Shown: piece by piece, positions 24,481 through 31,957 of the stretch
Numbering within the stretch: position 1 is the first letter of the stretch
How the letters are laid out: each line of letters begins with the position of its first letter
Origin: Aliiroseovarius sp.
GTDB taxonomy: Bacteria > Pseudomonadota > Alphaproteobacteria > Rhodobacterales > Rhodobacteraceae
Reading direction: 5' to 3'
Length of the DNA stretch: 39,088 nucleotides
Assembly: GCA_030625565.1 (NCBI GenBank)
Contig: DAOUQO010000002.1
Coordinates: 1-39,088, forward strand
Made by a program: the position numbers and the translations under genes
Notes under the pieces: generated by a model
What the model saw: only the letters and a program-made list of their open reading frames with translations
Database searches by the model: none
What the model was told of the DNA's origin: nothing

Positions 24481-24657
24481 TCATTTTTTGTCGCGTGCAG
24501 CTTTTTCTTCCTTTGTCAGTATGTTGTTCCAAACATTTTTGCTAATACCTAACTCGGCAGGCATGGGTTTGGTTTTACCAACACTGACTTTTCCACCTTT
24601 GTTCAGGAATTCCTGAATAAGGACATCATTTGTTACTTCTTTAGGAATCTGTTTCAT
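24481..24657 (-). CDS. Small uncharacterised protein
   Basis: This is a possible 58-residue, lysine-rich soluble protein beginning MKQIPKEVTNDVLIQEFLNK and containing KPMPAELGISKNVWNNILT, with a very basic end (KEEKAARDKK). No family is recognised. The ATG at 24657 has no good ribosome site; a TTG 36 bases upstream would add 12 residues. It is divergent from the ArsC-like gene by 104 bases. Support is the coding-like residue composition and the absence of any overlapping gene; treat as hypothetical. Confidence 0.45.
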   Translation of the reverse strand: MKQIPKEVTNDVLIQEFLNKGGKVSVGKTKPMPAELGISKNVWNNILTKEEKAARDKK

Positions 24658-24761
24658 AAAGAGAAGCTTATCGCTTACCTTACCCCCAAACAACAGTAGT
24701 TAATTCAAAGTACCTGCGATTTGTGTGAAGTTTCACGATCATCGCCAAAGGAGATTGCGAT

Positions 24762-25091
24762 ATGATAATTTATGGATTGGAGACCTGCCCAATTTGTCAC
24801 AAAGCCCGCAAGGCGTTAGAGGCCGCAGGCAAAGACATCAATTTCCGCGATGTCCGAGCCGAACCTCTGAGTGAGGCAGAATTGGCTGAATTGATTGCAG
24901 AATTCGGGGATCGGTTGGTGGATCGCACGACGAATGATTACCGAGCACTAAATCAATGGCTTAAAAATTCAGAGGCAGAGGCGCAGATTTCAGCCAAACC
25001 CAAAGTAATGGCACGCCCTGTAATACGCGATGGGGACAAATTTTATCTAGGCTGGGACACGGTAATTCAAGAAGCATTATTTCCAGGCTGA
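24762..25091 (+). CDS. ArsC/Spx-like thioredoxin-fold protein
   Basis: This 109-residue protein of the ArsC/Spx/YffB group (thioredoxin fold) has an N-terminal CPIC motif (MIIYGLETCPICHKA, cysteines 9 and 12) more like a glutaredoxin than the CxxxxxR of true arsenate reductases. FRDVRAEPL and the later KVMARPVIRDGDKFYLGWD fit the family. It may be a glutathione- or thiol-linked reductase; arsenate reduction is not supported by its surroundings. The ATG at 24762 has AAGGAG nine bases upstream. It appears to be a single-gene unit. Confidence 0.8.
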   Translation: MIIYGLETCPICHKARKALEAAGKDINFRDVRAEPLSEAELAELIAEFGDRLVDRTTNDYRALNQWLKNSEAEAQISAKPKVMARPVIRDGDKFYLGWDTVIQEALFPG

Positions 25092-25218
25092 TGCCTTGAA
25101 CCAAAATGCCCGGTCAAGGCCGTTCTCAATAACCGCCAGTGTGGGTTCTAAGCCGCCATCCGGCGCTACCGGCCCATTCCCGATATTTGCGAGTCGGCCC
25201 ATGCTGCAGTGCGGCCTC

Positions 25219-25257
25219 CCCAAAGCCGGAACGAACCAAAGGCTGTCCGGCTTTGGG
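25219..25257. other. Strong stem-loop in the gap between the ArsC-like gene and doeD
   Basis: CCCAAAGCCGGA at 25219-25230 and TCCGGCTTTGGG at 25246-25257 are perfect 12-base inverted repeats with a 15-base loop. The stem lies 12 bases beyond the doeD stop on the minus strand. The surrounding 177-base gap has further GC-rich short repeats (GCCATCCGGC, GAGTCGGCC). There is no T tract on either side. It may end transcripts of the two convergent genes or be a palindromic repetitive element. Confidence 0.6.
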
Positions 25258-25268
25258 CGAATGTATCG

Positions 25269-26639
25269 TTATCCCAGCACTTCGGCCACGGCTTCTTTGG
25301 CGATCGATACAACATGATCCACCTCGTCAGGGGTAATACAAAGTGGCGGGGCAAAGCCGATGATGTCGCCTTGGGGCATGGCGCGGGCGATTACATCACG
25401 CGAAGCCATCGCTCCGGATATTGCATAGCCGACTTTCTTCGCCGGATCAAAAAACCCTAGTGGTGATTTTGTCTCGGCAAACTCAACCGCGCACATCAGC
25501 CCTTCACCACGCACTTCGGCCACGTTGGGATGGTCAGCAAAGGCTGCCGTCAGCTGTTCCAACAAATAAGCCCCCGTTGTGCCCGAATTTTCCACCAGAC
25601 CCATTTCATCGATCAGTTTCAGGTTGGCAACACCAGCCGCCGCACCGATCGGGTGCGCTGAATAGGTCCAGCCATGGCCGATTGGGCCGTTTTCATCCGT
25701 GCCCTGCTCTAATACTTTCCACATTTTCTTGGACACAATCGAACCCGAAAGCGGCGCATAAGCCGAGGTCAGGCCCTTCGCGATTGTAATAAGGTCAGCT
25801 TCAATTCCATAATGATCGGACCCGAACATGGAACCAAGGCGCCCGAAACCTGTGACGACTTCGTCCGCAACCAACAAGATGTCATATTTCTTCAGCACTG
25901 CCTGAATAGCAGGCCAATAACCGGCAGGTGGGGGCACAATGCCGCCTGTGCCCAACACCGGCTCGCCGATAAAGGCTGCAACCGTATCTGGCCCCTCGGT
26001 TAGTATCATTTCTTCCAACTTGGCGGCGCAATCGGCTGAAAACTCTTCTTCGGACATGCCTGCGTCAGCCCGTCGAAGGTAGTATGGCGCTTCGGTGTGA
26101 ATGACCTGTGTCAGGGGTAGGTCAAATTTATTGTGGAACAATTCCAACCCAGTCAATGAGCCGGTCATAAGGCCCGAGCCGTGATAACCCCGCCAGCGCG
26201 AAATAATCTTTTTCTTCTTCGGGCGACCAAGGATATTGTTGTAATACCAGATCAGCTTGATGTTGGTTTCATTCGCATCCGACCCACTTTGGCCGTAATA
26301 AACCTTGGACATATTGTCAGGCGCACGATCCAAAATCATTTTGGACAGGGTAATCGAAGCCTCGGTTCCGTGACCCACATAGGAATGATAATAGGCCAAT
26401 TCATGCGCCTGCTTTGAAATTGCCTCGGCAATCTCGGTGCGGCCATAGCCAACATTCACACAATAAAGGCCGGCAAAGGCATCAAGCATTTTCCGATCAT
26501 CACGATCATAAATATATACGCCCTCACCACCCTTGATCACTCGTGTTGGTGTCTCACCGCGTGCGTGTTGGGCAAGGTGGGTCGAGGGGTGAAAAAAGTT
26601 TTCACGATCCCATTTTGCAAGTTGGTCATTGGTTAGCAT
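25269..26639 (-). CDS. doeD: Class III aminotransferase DoeD (diaminobutyrate transaminase)
   Basis: This 456-residue PLP-dependent class III aminotransferase has VYYGQSGSDANETNIKL (phosphate and ring contact) near residues 115-131, then SRWRGYHGSG, VADEVVTGFGRLG with the PLP-binding Asp, and ITIAKGLTSAYAP with the Schiff-base Lys288. In ectoine degradation the enzyme moves the amino group of L-2,4-diaminobutyrate to an acceptor, forming aspartate semialdehyde. Context assigns this: it follows doeA and doeB, twelve bases after the doeB stop. The family also includes beta-alanine and putrescine transaminases, so substrate preference is inferred. The ATG at 26639 has AAAGG about ten bases upstream. 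Confidence 0.83.
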   Translation of the reverse strand: MLTNDQLAKWDRENFFHPSTHLAQHARGETPTRVIKGGEGVYIYDRDDRKMLDAFAGLYCVNVGYGRTEIAEAISKQAHELAYYHSYVGHGTEASITLSKMILDRAPDNMSKVYYGQSGSDANETNIKLIWYYNNILGRPKKKKIISRWRGYHGSGLMTGSLTGLELFHNKFDLPLTQVIHTEAPYYLRRADAGMSEEEFSADCAAKLEEMILTEGPDTVAAFIGEPVLGTGGIVPPPAGYWPAIQAVLKKYDILLVADEVVTGFGRLGSMFGSDHYGIEADLITIAKGLTSAYAPLSGSIVSKKMWKVLEQGTDENGPIGHGWTYSAHPIGAAAGVANLKLIDEMGLVENSGTTGAYLLEQLTAAFADHPNVAEVRGEGLMCAVEFAETKSPLGFFDPAKKVGYAISGAMASRDVIARAMPQGDIIGFAPPLCITPDEVDHVVSIAKEAVAEVLG

Positions 26640-26651
26640 ATCATTTTACCT

Positions 26652-27641
26652 TTAGTTTTTCTGCGCCAGAACGGCCAGGCAATCGCCTGACTGAATCAAG
26701 CCATACGTGTGTCTGACAGCCAGCAAGCCATCCATTTTTGAATAAATCTCCAGAGGCTCACCCCCTGTACGTGTGGTGTCCCAAATACGTGCCAGCACGT
26801 CGCCTTTTTTGACGGGGTCACCAAGGGTTTTGGTGTATTCAATCATTCCGCCAATCGGGGAAAAATGAAAACAATTGTCGTCGTCTTGTATCAAATGCTG
26901 ACTTGGGGCCAGCTCCATTTCGCCTTGCATAATCCCTGCGTGAATCAACAGATTTCGCAGGCCCTTACGCGCGATAGCCACCGTTTCAGGGGTGCTGGTT
27001 CCGGCCCCACCCAGTTCGGTTGTGACGAATGTTTTGCCCATGGCCTCGGCCGCGTCATCGTACATTCCGTTGCTATCAATCTCTAACATCTGCAATGCAA
27101 AGGGCGCGTTAAAGGCATCACGGGCGGCGCTACAGCGCGCTTGTTGTTCCTTGTCCTCCAACACGTGTGAGGCTGCAAGAGGCAGGAAATTCAACGTTTT
27201 ACCACCTGAATGGAAATCCAGCACATAATCAGCCATCGGCAACAAATAGCGTTGAAAATAGTCAGCAATTTTTTCGGTAACTGTACCATCCGGCCGCCCC
27301 GGAAATACGCGGTTCATGTTGCCCGCATCAATAGGTGATGTTCTTTTCCCCGCCGCAAACGCGGGCATGTTCATAAACGGAATAATAATAACCCGCCCCG
27401 TTAGTGCCGCAGCGTCGATATTCGCCGCCAGTTCAACAAGTGCCAAAGGTCCTTCGTATTCATCGCCATGATTGGCCCCGGTCAACAACGCAGTAGGGCC
27501 AACCCCATTTTTGGCCACAGTAATCGGGATCATCACCGAACCCCAAGCGCTGTCGTCACGACTGTGCGGCAGGCGCAGGAAACCATGCGATACGCCCTCG
27601 CCATTCAGATTAATCGTTGGGGTTATAGACGATTTGAGCAT
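26652..27641 (-). CDS. doeB: N-alpha-acetyl-L-2,4-diaminobutyrate deacetylase DoeB
   Basis: This 329-residue zinc amidohydrolase belongs to the succinylglutamate desuccinylase/aspartoacylase (M14-like) family. Zinc ligands appear in GANHGDEYEG (His58, Glu61) and LDFHSGGKTL (His144). FVTTELGGAGTSTPETVAIA carries a catalytic glutamate-containing loop of the family. DoeB removes the acetyl group of N-alpha-acetyl-diaminobutyrate made by DoeA. The start ATG at 27641 lies three bases beyond the doeA stop, with AAAGGA covering the end of doeA. The neighbours doeA and doeD make this assignment strong. Confidence 0.88.
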   Translation of the reverse strand: MLKSSITPTINLNGEGVSHGFLRLPHSRDDSAWGSVMIPITVAKNGVGPTALLTGANHGDEYEGPLALVELAANIDAAALTGRVIIIPFMNMPAFAAGKRTSPIDAGNMNRVFPGRPDGTVTEKIADYFQRYLLPMADYVLDFHSGGKTLNFLPLAASHVLEDKEQQARCSAARDAFNAPFALQMLEIDSNGMYDDAAEAMGKTFVTTELGGAGTSTPETVAIARKGLRNLLIHAGIMQGEMELAPSQHLIQDDDNCFHFSPIGGMIEYTKTLGDPVKKGDVLARIWDTTRTGGEPLEIYSKMDGLLAVRHTYGLIQSGDCLAVLAQKN

Positions 27642-27644
27642 TTG

Positions 27645-28826
27645 TTATCCTTTCACCACCAACCCGCGCGCGGTTGTACAAAGGTTTTCCGCGCCGGTCT
27701 GTGTGATCAAAACCGGCTCGGTCATTTCAACTCCGCCATCATCGAGCCAAAGCGCGGGCATGAAATGAAAGGTCATTCCAGGCTCTAGCACTGTCTTGTC
27801 ATCGCGACGTAGGGAATAGGTGTGTTCGCCCCAATCCGGCGGATAGGAAAGGCCAATCGGATAACCACAGCGGCTGTCTTTTTTAAACCCCAGCCTGTTC
27901 AACGTGGCGTTAAACGCATTGGCGATGTCTTCGGCAAAATTGCCCGGCTTGGCCTGCGCCATACCTGCCTCTACAGCCTCAAGCACCGCAGCTTCGGCAG
28001 TGCGATATTTTGCTGGTGGTTCCCCAAAGAACAGGGTGCGGGATTGTGGCGCATGATAGCGGCGGTAAACACCAGCAATTTCAAAAAATGTTGCTTCACC
28101 CTTTTGTAGGGGGCTGTCATCCCACGTTAAATGCGGTGCGGTTGCATCCTTGCCCGACGGGGCCAGCGGCACAATTGAAGGGTAGTCGCCCCAATACCCG
28201 TCTGCGCCGGTAATGGCGGCGTGGGAAATATCCGCGACCAGTTGATTTTTATTCATGCCCGGTTCGGCACGCTCTAAAATAGTAGCGTGCATTTTTTCGA
28301 CGATCCTGGCGGCGCGGCGCATATACGTGATTTCGGTTTCGCTTTTGACCGCGCGCTGCCAGTTCACCAGCACATTTGCATTAACCCATTTCGCATCAGG
28401 CAGTTCTTGCACCAACGACATATAGGCCGCCGCGGTGAAATAATAATTATCCATTTCCAGCCCGATACGCGAACCCGCCCAACCCTGCGCTTTGACCAGC
28501 TGCGCCAAATCCTCCATCGGGTGTTTATCGGGGTTTTGCACAAAGGTATCTTCGTAGCCAAAGATGTTGCCCGTATCCATATACACCGTGCGCTTGGCCC
28601 CCAGCGCATCCATTGCGCGCCCCCACCAAAGCGGTGCGCCGACCGGCCCGATAATCACCGCCTGATGCACGTAAAATGACCAGCCGTCATAACCGGTCAG
28701 CCATGCCATGCTGGCAGGATCCGTGACCAGCAACACGTCACAGCCCGCCACCTCCATCGCCGCGCGCACTTTGGCGATCCGGATTTCATATTCCGCAAGA
28801 GTAAACGGCAAATTTGAATTGCTCAT
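27645..28826 (-). CDS. doeA: Ectoine hydrolase DoeA
   Basis: This 393-residue member of the creatinase/M24 pita-bread family opens the ectoine ring to N-acetyl-L-2,4-diaminobutyrate. The N-terminal domain shows LPFTLAEYEIRIAKVRAAM, DPASMAWLTGYDGWSFYVHQ and RIGLEMDNYYFTA. The C-terminal catalytic domain shows VKSETEITYMRRAARI and EIAGVYRRYHAPQSRTLFFG. There the first metal-binding Asp of true M24 peptidases is absent, as in creatinase-like enzymes. I chose the ATG at 28826, with GGAG eight bases upstream and a length like known DoeA (about 395-400); an in-frame start 84 bases earlier adds a poor leader. It is the first gene of doeABD, divergent from doeX. Confidence 0.9.
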   Translation of the reverse strand: MSNSNLPFTLAEYEIRIAKVRAAMEVAGCDVLLVTDPASMAWLTGYDGWSFYVHQAVIIGPVGAPLWWGRAMDALGAKRTVYMDTGNIFGYEDTFVQNPDKHPMEDLAQLVKAQGWAGSRIGLEMDNYYFTAAAYMSLVQELPDAKWVNANVLVNWQRAVKSETEITYMRRAARIVEKMHATILERAEPGMNKNQLVADISHAAITGADGYWGDYPSIVPLAPSGKDATAPHLTWDDSPLQKGEATFFEIAGVYRRYHAPQSRTLFFGEPPAKYRTAEAAVLEAVEAGMAQAKPGNFAEDIANAFNATLNRLGFKKDSRCGYPIGLSYPPDWGEHTYSLRRDDKTVLEPGMTFHFMPALWLDDGGVEMTEPVLITQTGAENLCTTARGLVVKG

Positions 28827-29009
28827 CTGTCTATCTCCAAGTTTTGGCTTGTGGTTGGGACAGCAAACCCCAAAGCAGGGGTTTTCATTTTTCAGTAAAA
28901 TATCTGGCACTAGTCATTTACCTACTGTAACAAACTGAAGTTAGGGAAAAAGTGCAACTATCTGGTTGTTTTGCATAAAAGATGCAAGTTTATGAAGGGC
29001 ATGAGGAAT

Positions 29010-29477
29010 ATGAGCACATTAGACGCTTTGGATCGCAAAATCCTTCATGAAGTTCAGTTAAACAATCAAATCACTTCGGCGCATTTATCTGAAAAAATCG
29101 GCCTCTCACCCACCTCGATACAGCGTCGCCTAAACCGGTTGCGTGCCGATAAGGTTATCGAGGCCGACATCGCTGTTGTTTCCAGCGCAGCATTGGGGCG
29201 TTCGCTGACCATGATGATTGCAGTCACATTGGAGCGTGAACGTTCGGACATTATTGATTACTTCAAGAAATCCGTGCAGCGTGAACCTGTGGTGATGAGC
29301 GCCTATTATGTAACTGGTGATAACGATTTTATCCTGGTTGTCAGCGCTAGGGATATGGAGGAATACGAAGCGTTCACCCGTAACTTTCTTTATAATAATC
29401 CCGACATCAAGGGTTTCAAAACCACCGTTGTCATGGATAGAATAAAAGCCTCGTTTTACATCCCGCCATGGAAATAA
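29010..29477 (+). CDS. doeX: Lrp/AsnC-family regulator DoeX
   Basis: This 155-residue feast/famine regulator has a helix-turn-helix in residues 1-55 (LDALDRKILHEVQLNNQITS, SPTSIQRRLNRLRADKVIEA) and a RAM domain (TMMIAVTLERERSD, VMSAYYVTGDNDFILVV). It is divergent from doeABD, the position of doeX in ectoine-degradation clusters, where it responds to pathway intermediates. Four in-frame starts are possible between 28971 and 29010; I prefer the ATG at 29010, served by AAGGG nine bases before it. The ATG at 28992 would add six residues. The regulatory site was not identifiable by eye. Confidence 0.82.
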   Translation: MSTLDALDRKILHEVQLNNQITSAHLSEKIGLSPTSIQRRLNRLRADKVIEADIAVVSSAALGRSLTMMIAVTLERERSDIIDYFKKSVQREPVVMSAYYVTGDNDFILVVSARDMEEYEAFTRNFLYNNPDIKGFKTTVVMDRIKASFYIPPWK

Positions 29478-29623
29478 AACGGCCATACGTTACGCTAGCA
29501 AATTAAACAGGCCAAATCCTGTTAACATGCCATCCTGCGAAGGGGTAACCCGTCTACCTTACCCATTTCTTATCCCCACACCCCGATAGCCCCTCCAGGG
29601 CATGGGCGGCAGGTGGGGCTTTT

Positions 29624-29692
29624 CCACCGGAAAGGCCGATCTCAGGGCCTTACAGGAATGAACTGAAGTGTTTGGCTGGGACGGTAGGATTC
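29624..29692 (+). repeat. tRNA-Gln 3' end and flank matching repeat copy B (copy C)
   Basis: This stretch covers the last 20 bases of the tRNA-Gln gene and 49 bases beyond its 3' end. It is the parent-like copy of the sequence at 21489-21557 (about 88 percent identity, no gaps). The flank includes an AAGGCC/GGCCTT hairpin (29632-29651) that could terminate the tRNA transcript; the hairpin carries one mismatch in copy B. Confidence 0.75.
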
Positions 29693-29747
29693 GAACCTAC
29701 AATCTGCGCTACCAAAAAGCGTTGCCCTGCCATTAGGCCACGTCCCA
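29673..29747 (-). tRNA. tRNA-Gln (anticodon UUG)
   Basis: Read on the minus strand, the 75 bases fold as a standard tRNA. The seven-base acceptor stem is TGGGACG/CGTCCCA, with the U1-A72 pair usual for tRNA-Gln. There is a short D arm, an anticodon stem ACGCT/AGCGC with one A-C mismatch, loop TTTTGGT with anticodon TTG at 29713-29715, a five-base variable loop, T arm GTAGG-TTCGAAT-CCTAC, and an encoded GCCA end. It reads glutamine codons CAA and CAG. The 3' end faces the accessory genes at lower coordinates. Confidence 0.93.
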
Positions 29748-29823
29748 AATACCGAGGCACATTTACGCAATGTCCTGCACCGGTTCAAGCCTAAAATGCA
29801 TGTAAATCACACAAGTTTTTGCC

Positions 29824-31077
29824 CTACTCGTCTAACCCCTCGCGACTAAGCAGGTCACCTTCGCTATTTGCGGTCCGATCGCGCTCCACAAGGCGGTCCA
29901 GTTCAGCCTCTTCTGCCCCGGCATTTCCGGTAGACACATCGCGTGCTTCGGGTGCTTTTGCCCGACTGTTTTTGGGCTGCGCCAAAGCATATTGGACCAA
30001 ACGCATTGCTTCGCCACGCGCATGTTCAAAATGGCTTTCATGTTGATCAATCCAGCCAGCAAAGCACAGCGCCGTACCATTGCCATCAACAGTTTCGATC
30101 CAGGCGGTGGGCTTGGGTTGCTTAAGAACAAAATCCAGTCGAATTAGCGTATCAATCCCACGGTCCTGCGCCATACTGGGATCTATTCCAGCCGCCAGTT
30201 TTATTGGAAATTGAAAGCGCCGCCCACGTCCGCGCGAATAGTTGATAATGCGCGATTTAAACACAGTCGAATTGGGAATGCGGATATGGTTCCCATCCAG
30301 ACTAAGCAAAATTGTAGCCCGTGATGTCAGGCGAATCACCTTACCCACATCACCGCCGATTTCAATCATATCATTGGGACGAAACGGTTGGCGTATGGAC
30401 AACAGCAAGCTGGCAATGAAATTTTCAACCGTGTCGCGCACCGCAAAACCCAAGGCCAGCCCCATGATGCCCGCCGCGCCTAAAATTGTTGAAAGCAGGG
30501 CCGTAGCCCCCAAAACATCCAACGCCACCACAATGCCCAAAGCAATTGCAGCCAGCCGGATTAAAGTTCTATAAATATCTGCAATAAACAGGTTTGGCGC
30601 CAAACTGTTCCATGGTTGTTTTTGGCGGGCCGCAAAAAAACCTGCGAAAACAATGACCCCAAAAGTTAGTAAGCCAACAAGGGCCAGTGGAATAAACGAA
30701 ATTGCCTGTTTTGCACGCACCATGAAACGTTCTTTGGCAGGATTGAAACGTTCGCCAATATTGGTTGATGTCGTCACTTTGTTTTCAATCGCAACCACGC
30801 CTTGGATCCGGCTGACAAGTTCGGACAGGCGCGTGCCGCCTGAGGCATCCAGGGTGGTGCCGCGCAGGGTTACGATACCTGAACTCACCACCACCGTGAT
30901 ATCATCAAACCCATCCAGTTCGGTAACAATTTCACGGATTTTTACGGCCATTGCGGCGTCTTGCTCGATCAATGCGGTGCCGGTTTCAGTGCTGATTGCA
31001 CCACCTTGGGCCACGGCAAGAAACGGCATCAAAAGGCTTAGCGCCAAAGCCACAAATGCAATTCGTATAGATGTCAT
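29824..31077 (-). CDS. Mechanosensitive ion channel (MscS family) with N-terminal BON domain
   Basis: This is a 417-residue membrane protein. A signal peptide (residues 1-23, MTSIRIAFVALALSLLMPFL then AVA) leads into a periplasmic BON domain at about residues 37-107 (VVSSGIVTLRGTTLDASGG, VVAIENKVTTS). Three membrane helices follow near 127-150, 172-192 and 195-228, the last being the pore helix (GAAGIMGLALGFAVRDTVEN). The MscS beta domain comes next (PNDMIEIGGDVGKVIRL, NGNHIRIPNSTVF), then a charged C-terminal tail. It should open under membrane tension to release solutes. The BON domain may contact lipid or envelope partners. The ATG at 31077 has AGGGGA six bases upstream. It lies 36 bases after kdsA, possibly cotranscribed with it. 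Confidence 0.88.
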   Translation of the reverse strand: MTSIRIAFVALALSLLMPFLAVAQGGAISTETGTALIEQDAAMAVKIREIVTELDGFDDITVVVSSGIVTLRGTTLDASGGTRLSELVSRIQGVVAIENKVTTSTNIGERFNPAKERFMVRAKQAISFIPLALVGLLTFGVIVFAGFFAARQKQPWNSLAPNLFIADIYRTLIRLAAIALGIVVALDVLGATALLSTILGAAGIMGLALGFAVRDTVENFIASLLLSIRQPFRPNDMIEIGGDVGKVIRLTSRATILLSLDGNHIRIPNSTVFKSRIINYSRGRGRRFQFPIKLAAGIDPSMAQDRGIDTLIRLDFVLKQPKPTAWIETVDGNGTALCFAGWIDQHESHFEHARGEAMRLVQYALAQPKNSRAKAPEARDVSTGNAGAEEAELDRLVERDRTANSEGDLLSREGLDE

Positions 31078-31113
31078 AAAATATCCCCTAAAACCAATAG
31101 GGAATTAATAAAC

Positions 31114-31956
31114 CTATCGCGCGGGCATGGAAAGGGGGCGCGACCGGGCCAACGCATCAAAGGCGGCAAGGTCAGATAAAACTGCCTCCATGTCCCTAAG
31201 CGCAATCATATTTGGCCCGTCGGAGGGGGCGCAATTTGGGTCTGGGTGGGTTTCAAGGAAGACACCGGCAATGCCAAGTGACACGGCCGCGCGCGCCAGA
31301 ACTGGTGCAAAAGCGCGGTTCCCGCCTGACGCCGCGCCCTGCCCGCCGGGTTCTTGAACCGCGTGGGTGGCATCCATGATCACGGGATACCCTAAGCCCG
31401 ACATAATCGGCAGGCTGCGCATGTCGGCGACCAACGTATTATATCCGAATGAGGTGCCGCGTTCGCATAACAAGATGTCGTTGCAGCCTGCCTGTGTAAG
31501 CTTGTCTGCCACATGTTCCATATCCCACGGCGCCATAAACTGGCCCTTTTTGACGTTAACAGCACGCCCCGTGGCAGCGGCGGCGGCCAACAGATCGCTT
31601 TGGCGGCACAAGAAAGCGGGGATTTGCAAAATATCAGCAACCTTGGCCACCGGCGCGCATTGTTCAGGCAGGTGAACATCTGTGATTACCGGCACGTTAA
31701 GCGCATTTTTTACGGCGGCAAGTTGGCGCAAACCTTCGGCCATTCCTGGCCCCCTTTGCCCGCTGGCAGAGGTGCGGTTTGCCTTGTCAAACGATGCTTT
31801 GAAGACAAAACCCAACCCAAGATTGGCGCAGATTTCCTGCAAGGTGCGGGCAATATCAAGTGCGTGATCAGTGCCTTCTAACTGGCACGGGCCGGCAATG
31901 ACCACCAATGGTAAATCATTGCCGAAGGTTACATTGCCAACGCGCACATTTTGCAT
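31114..31956 (-). CDS. kdsA: 3-deoxy-8-phosphooctulonate (KDO-8-P) synthase KdsA
   Basis: This 280-residue TIM-barrel enzyme condenses phosphoenolpyruvate with arabinose-5-phosphate to KDO-8-phosphate, for lipopolysaccharide core or capsule. Family motifs are present: VVIAGPCQLEG, KASFDKANRTS, VPVITDVHLPEQ, LCRQSDLLAAAA, KKGQFMAPWDM, CERGTSFGYNTLVADMR and LETHPDPNCAPSDGPNM. Cys24 in GPC marks it as the metal-dependent (class II) type; class I enzymes have Asn there. The ATG follows the kpsE stop by one base. Grouping with capsule-export genes suggests a KDO-containing capsule or linker, or a duplicated kdsA for it. Confidence 0.95.
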   Translation of the reverse strand: MQNVRVGNVTFGNDLPLVVIAGPCQLEGTDHALDIARTLQEICANLGLGFVFKASFDKANRTSASGQRGPGMAEGLRQLAAVKNALNVPVITDVHLPEQCAPVAKVADILQIPAFLCRQSDLLAAAAATGRAVNVKKGQFMAPWDMEHVADKLTQAGCNDILLCERGTSFGYNTLVADMRSLPIMSGLGYPVIMDATHAVQEPGGQGAASGGNRAFAPVLARAAVSLGIAGVFLETHPDPNCAPSDGPNMIALRDMEAVLSDLAAFDALARSRPLSMPAR

Positions 31957-31957
31957 A

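Noticed and set aside
29506-29523. AACAGG/CCTGTT inverted repeat downstream of doeX
   Set aside because: A six-base stem without a clear T tract on the plus strand; insufficient for a terminator call.
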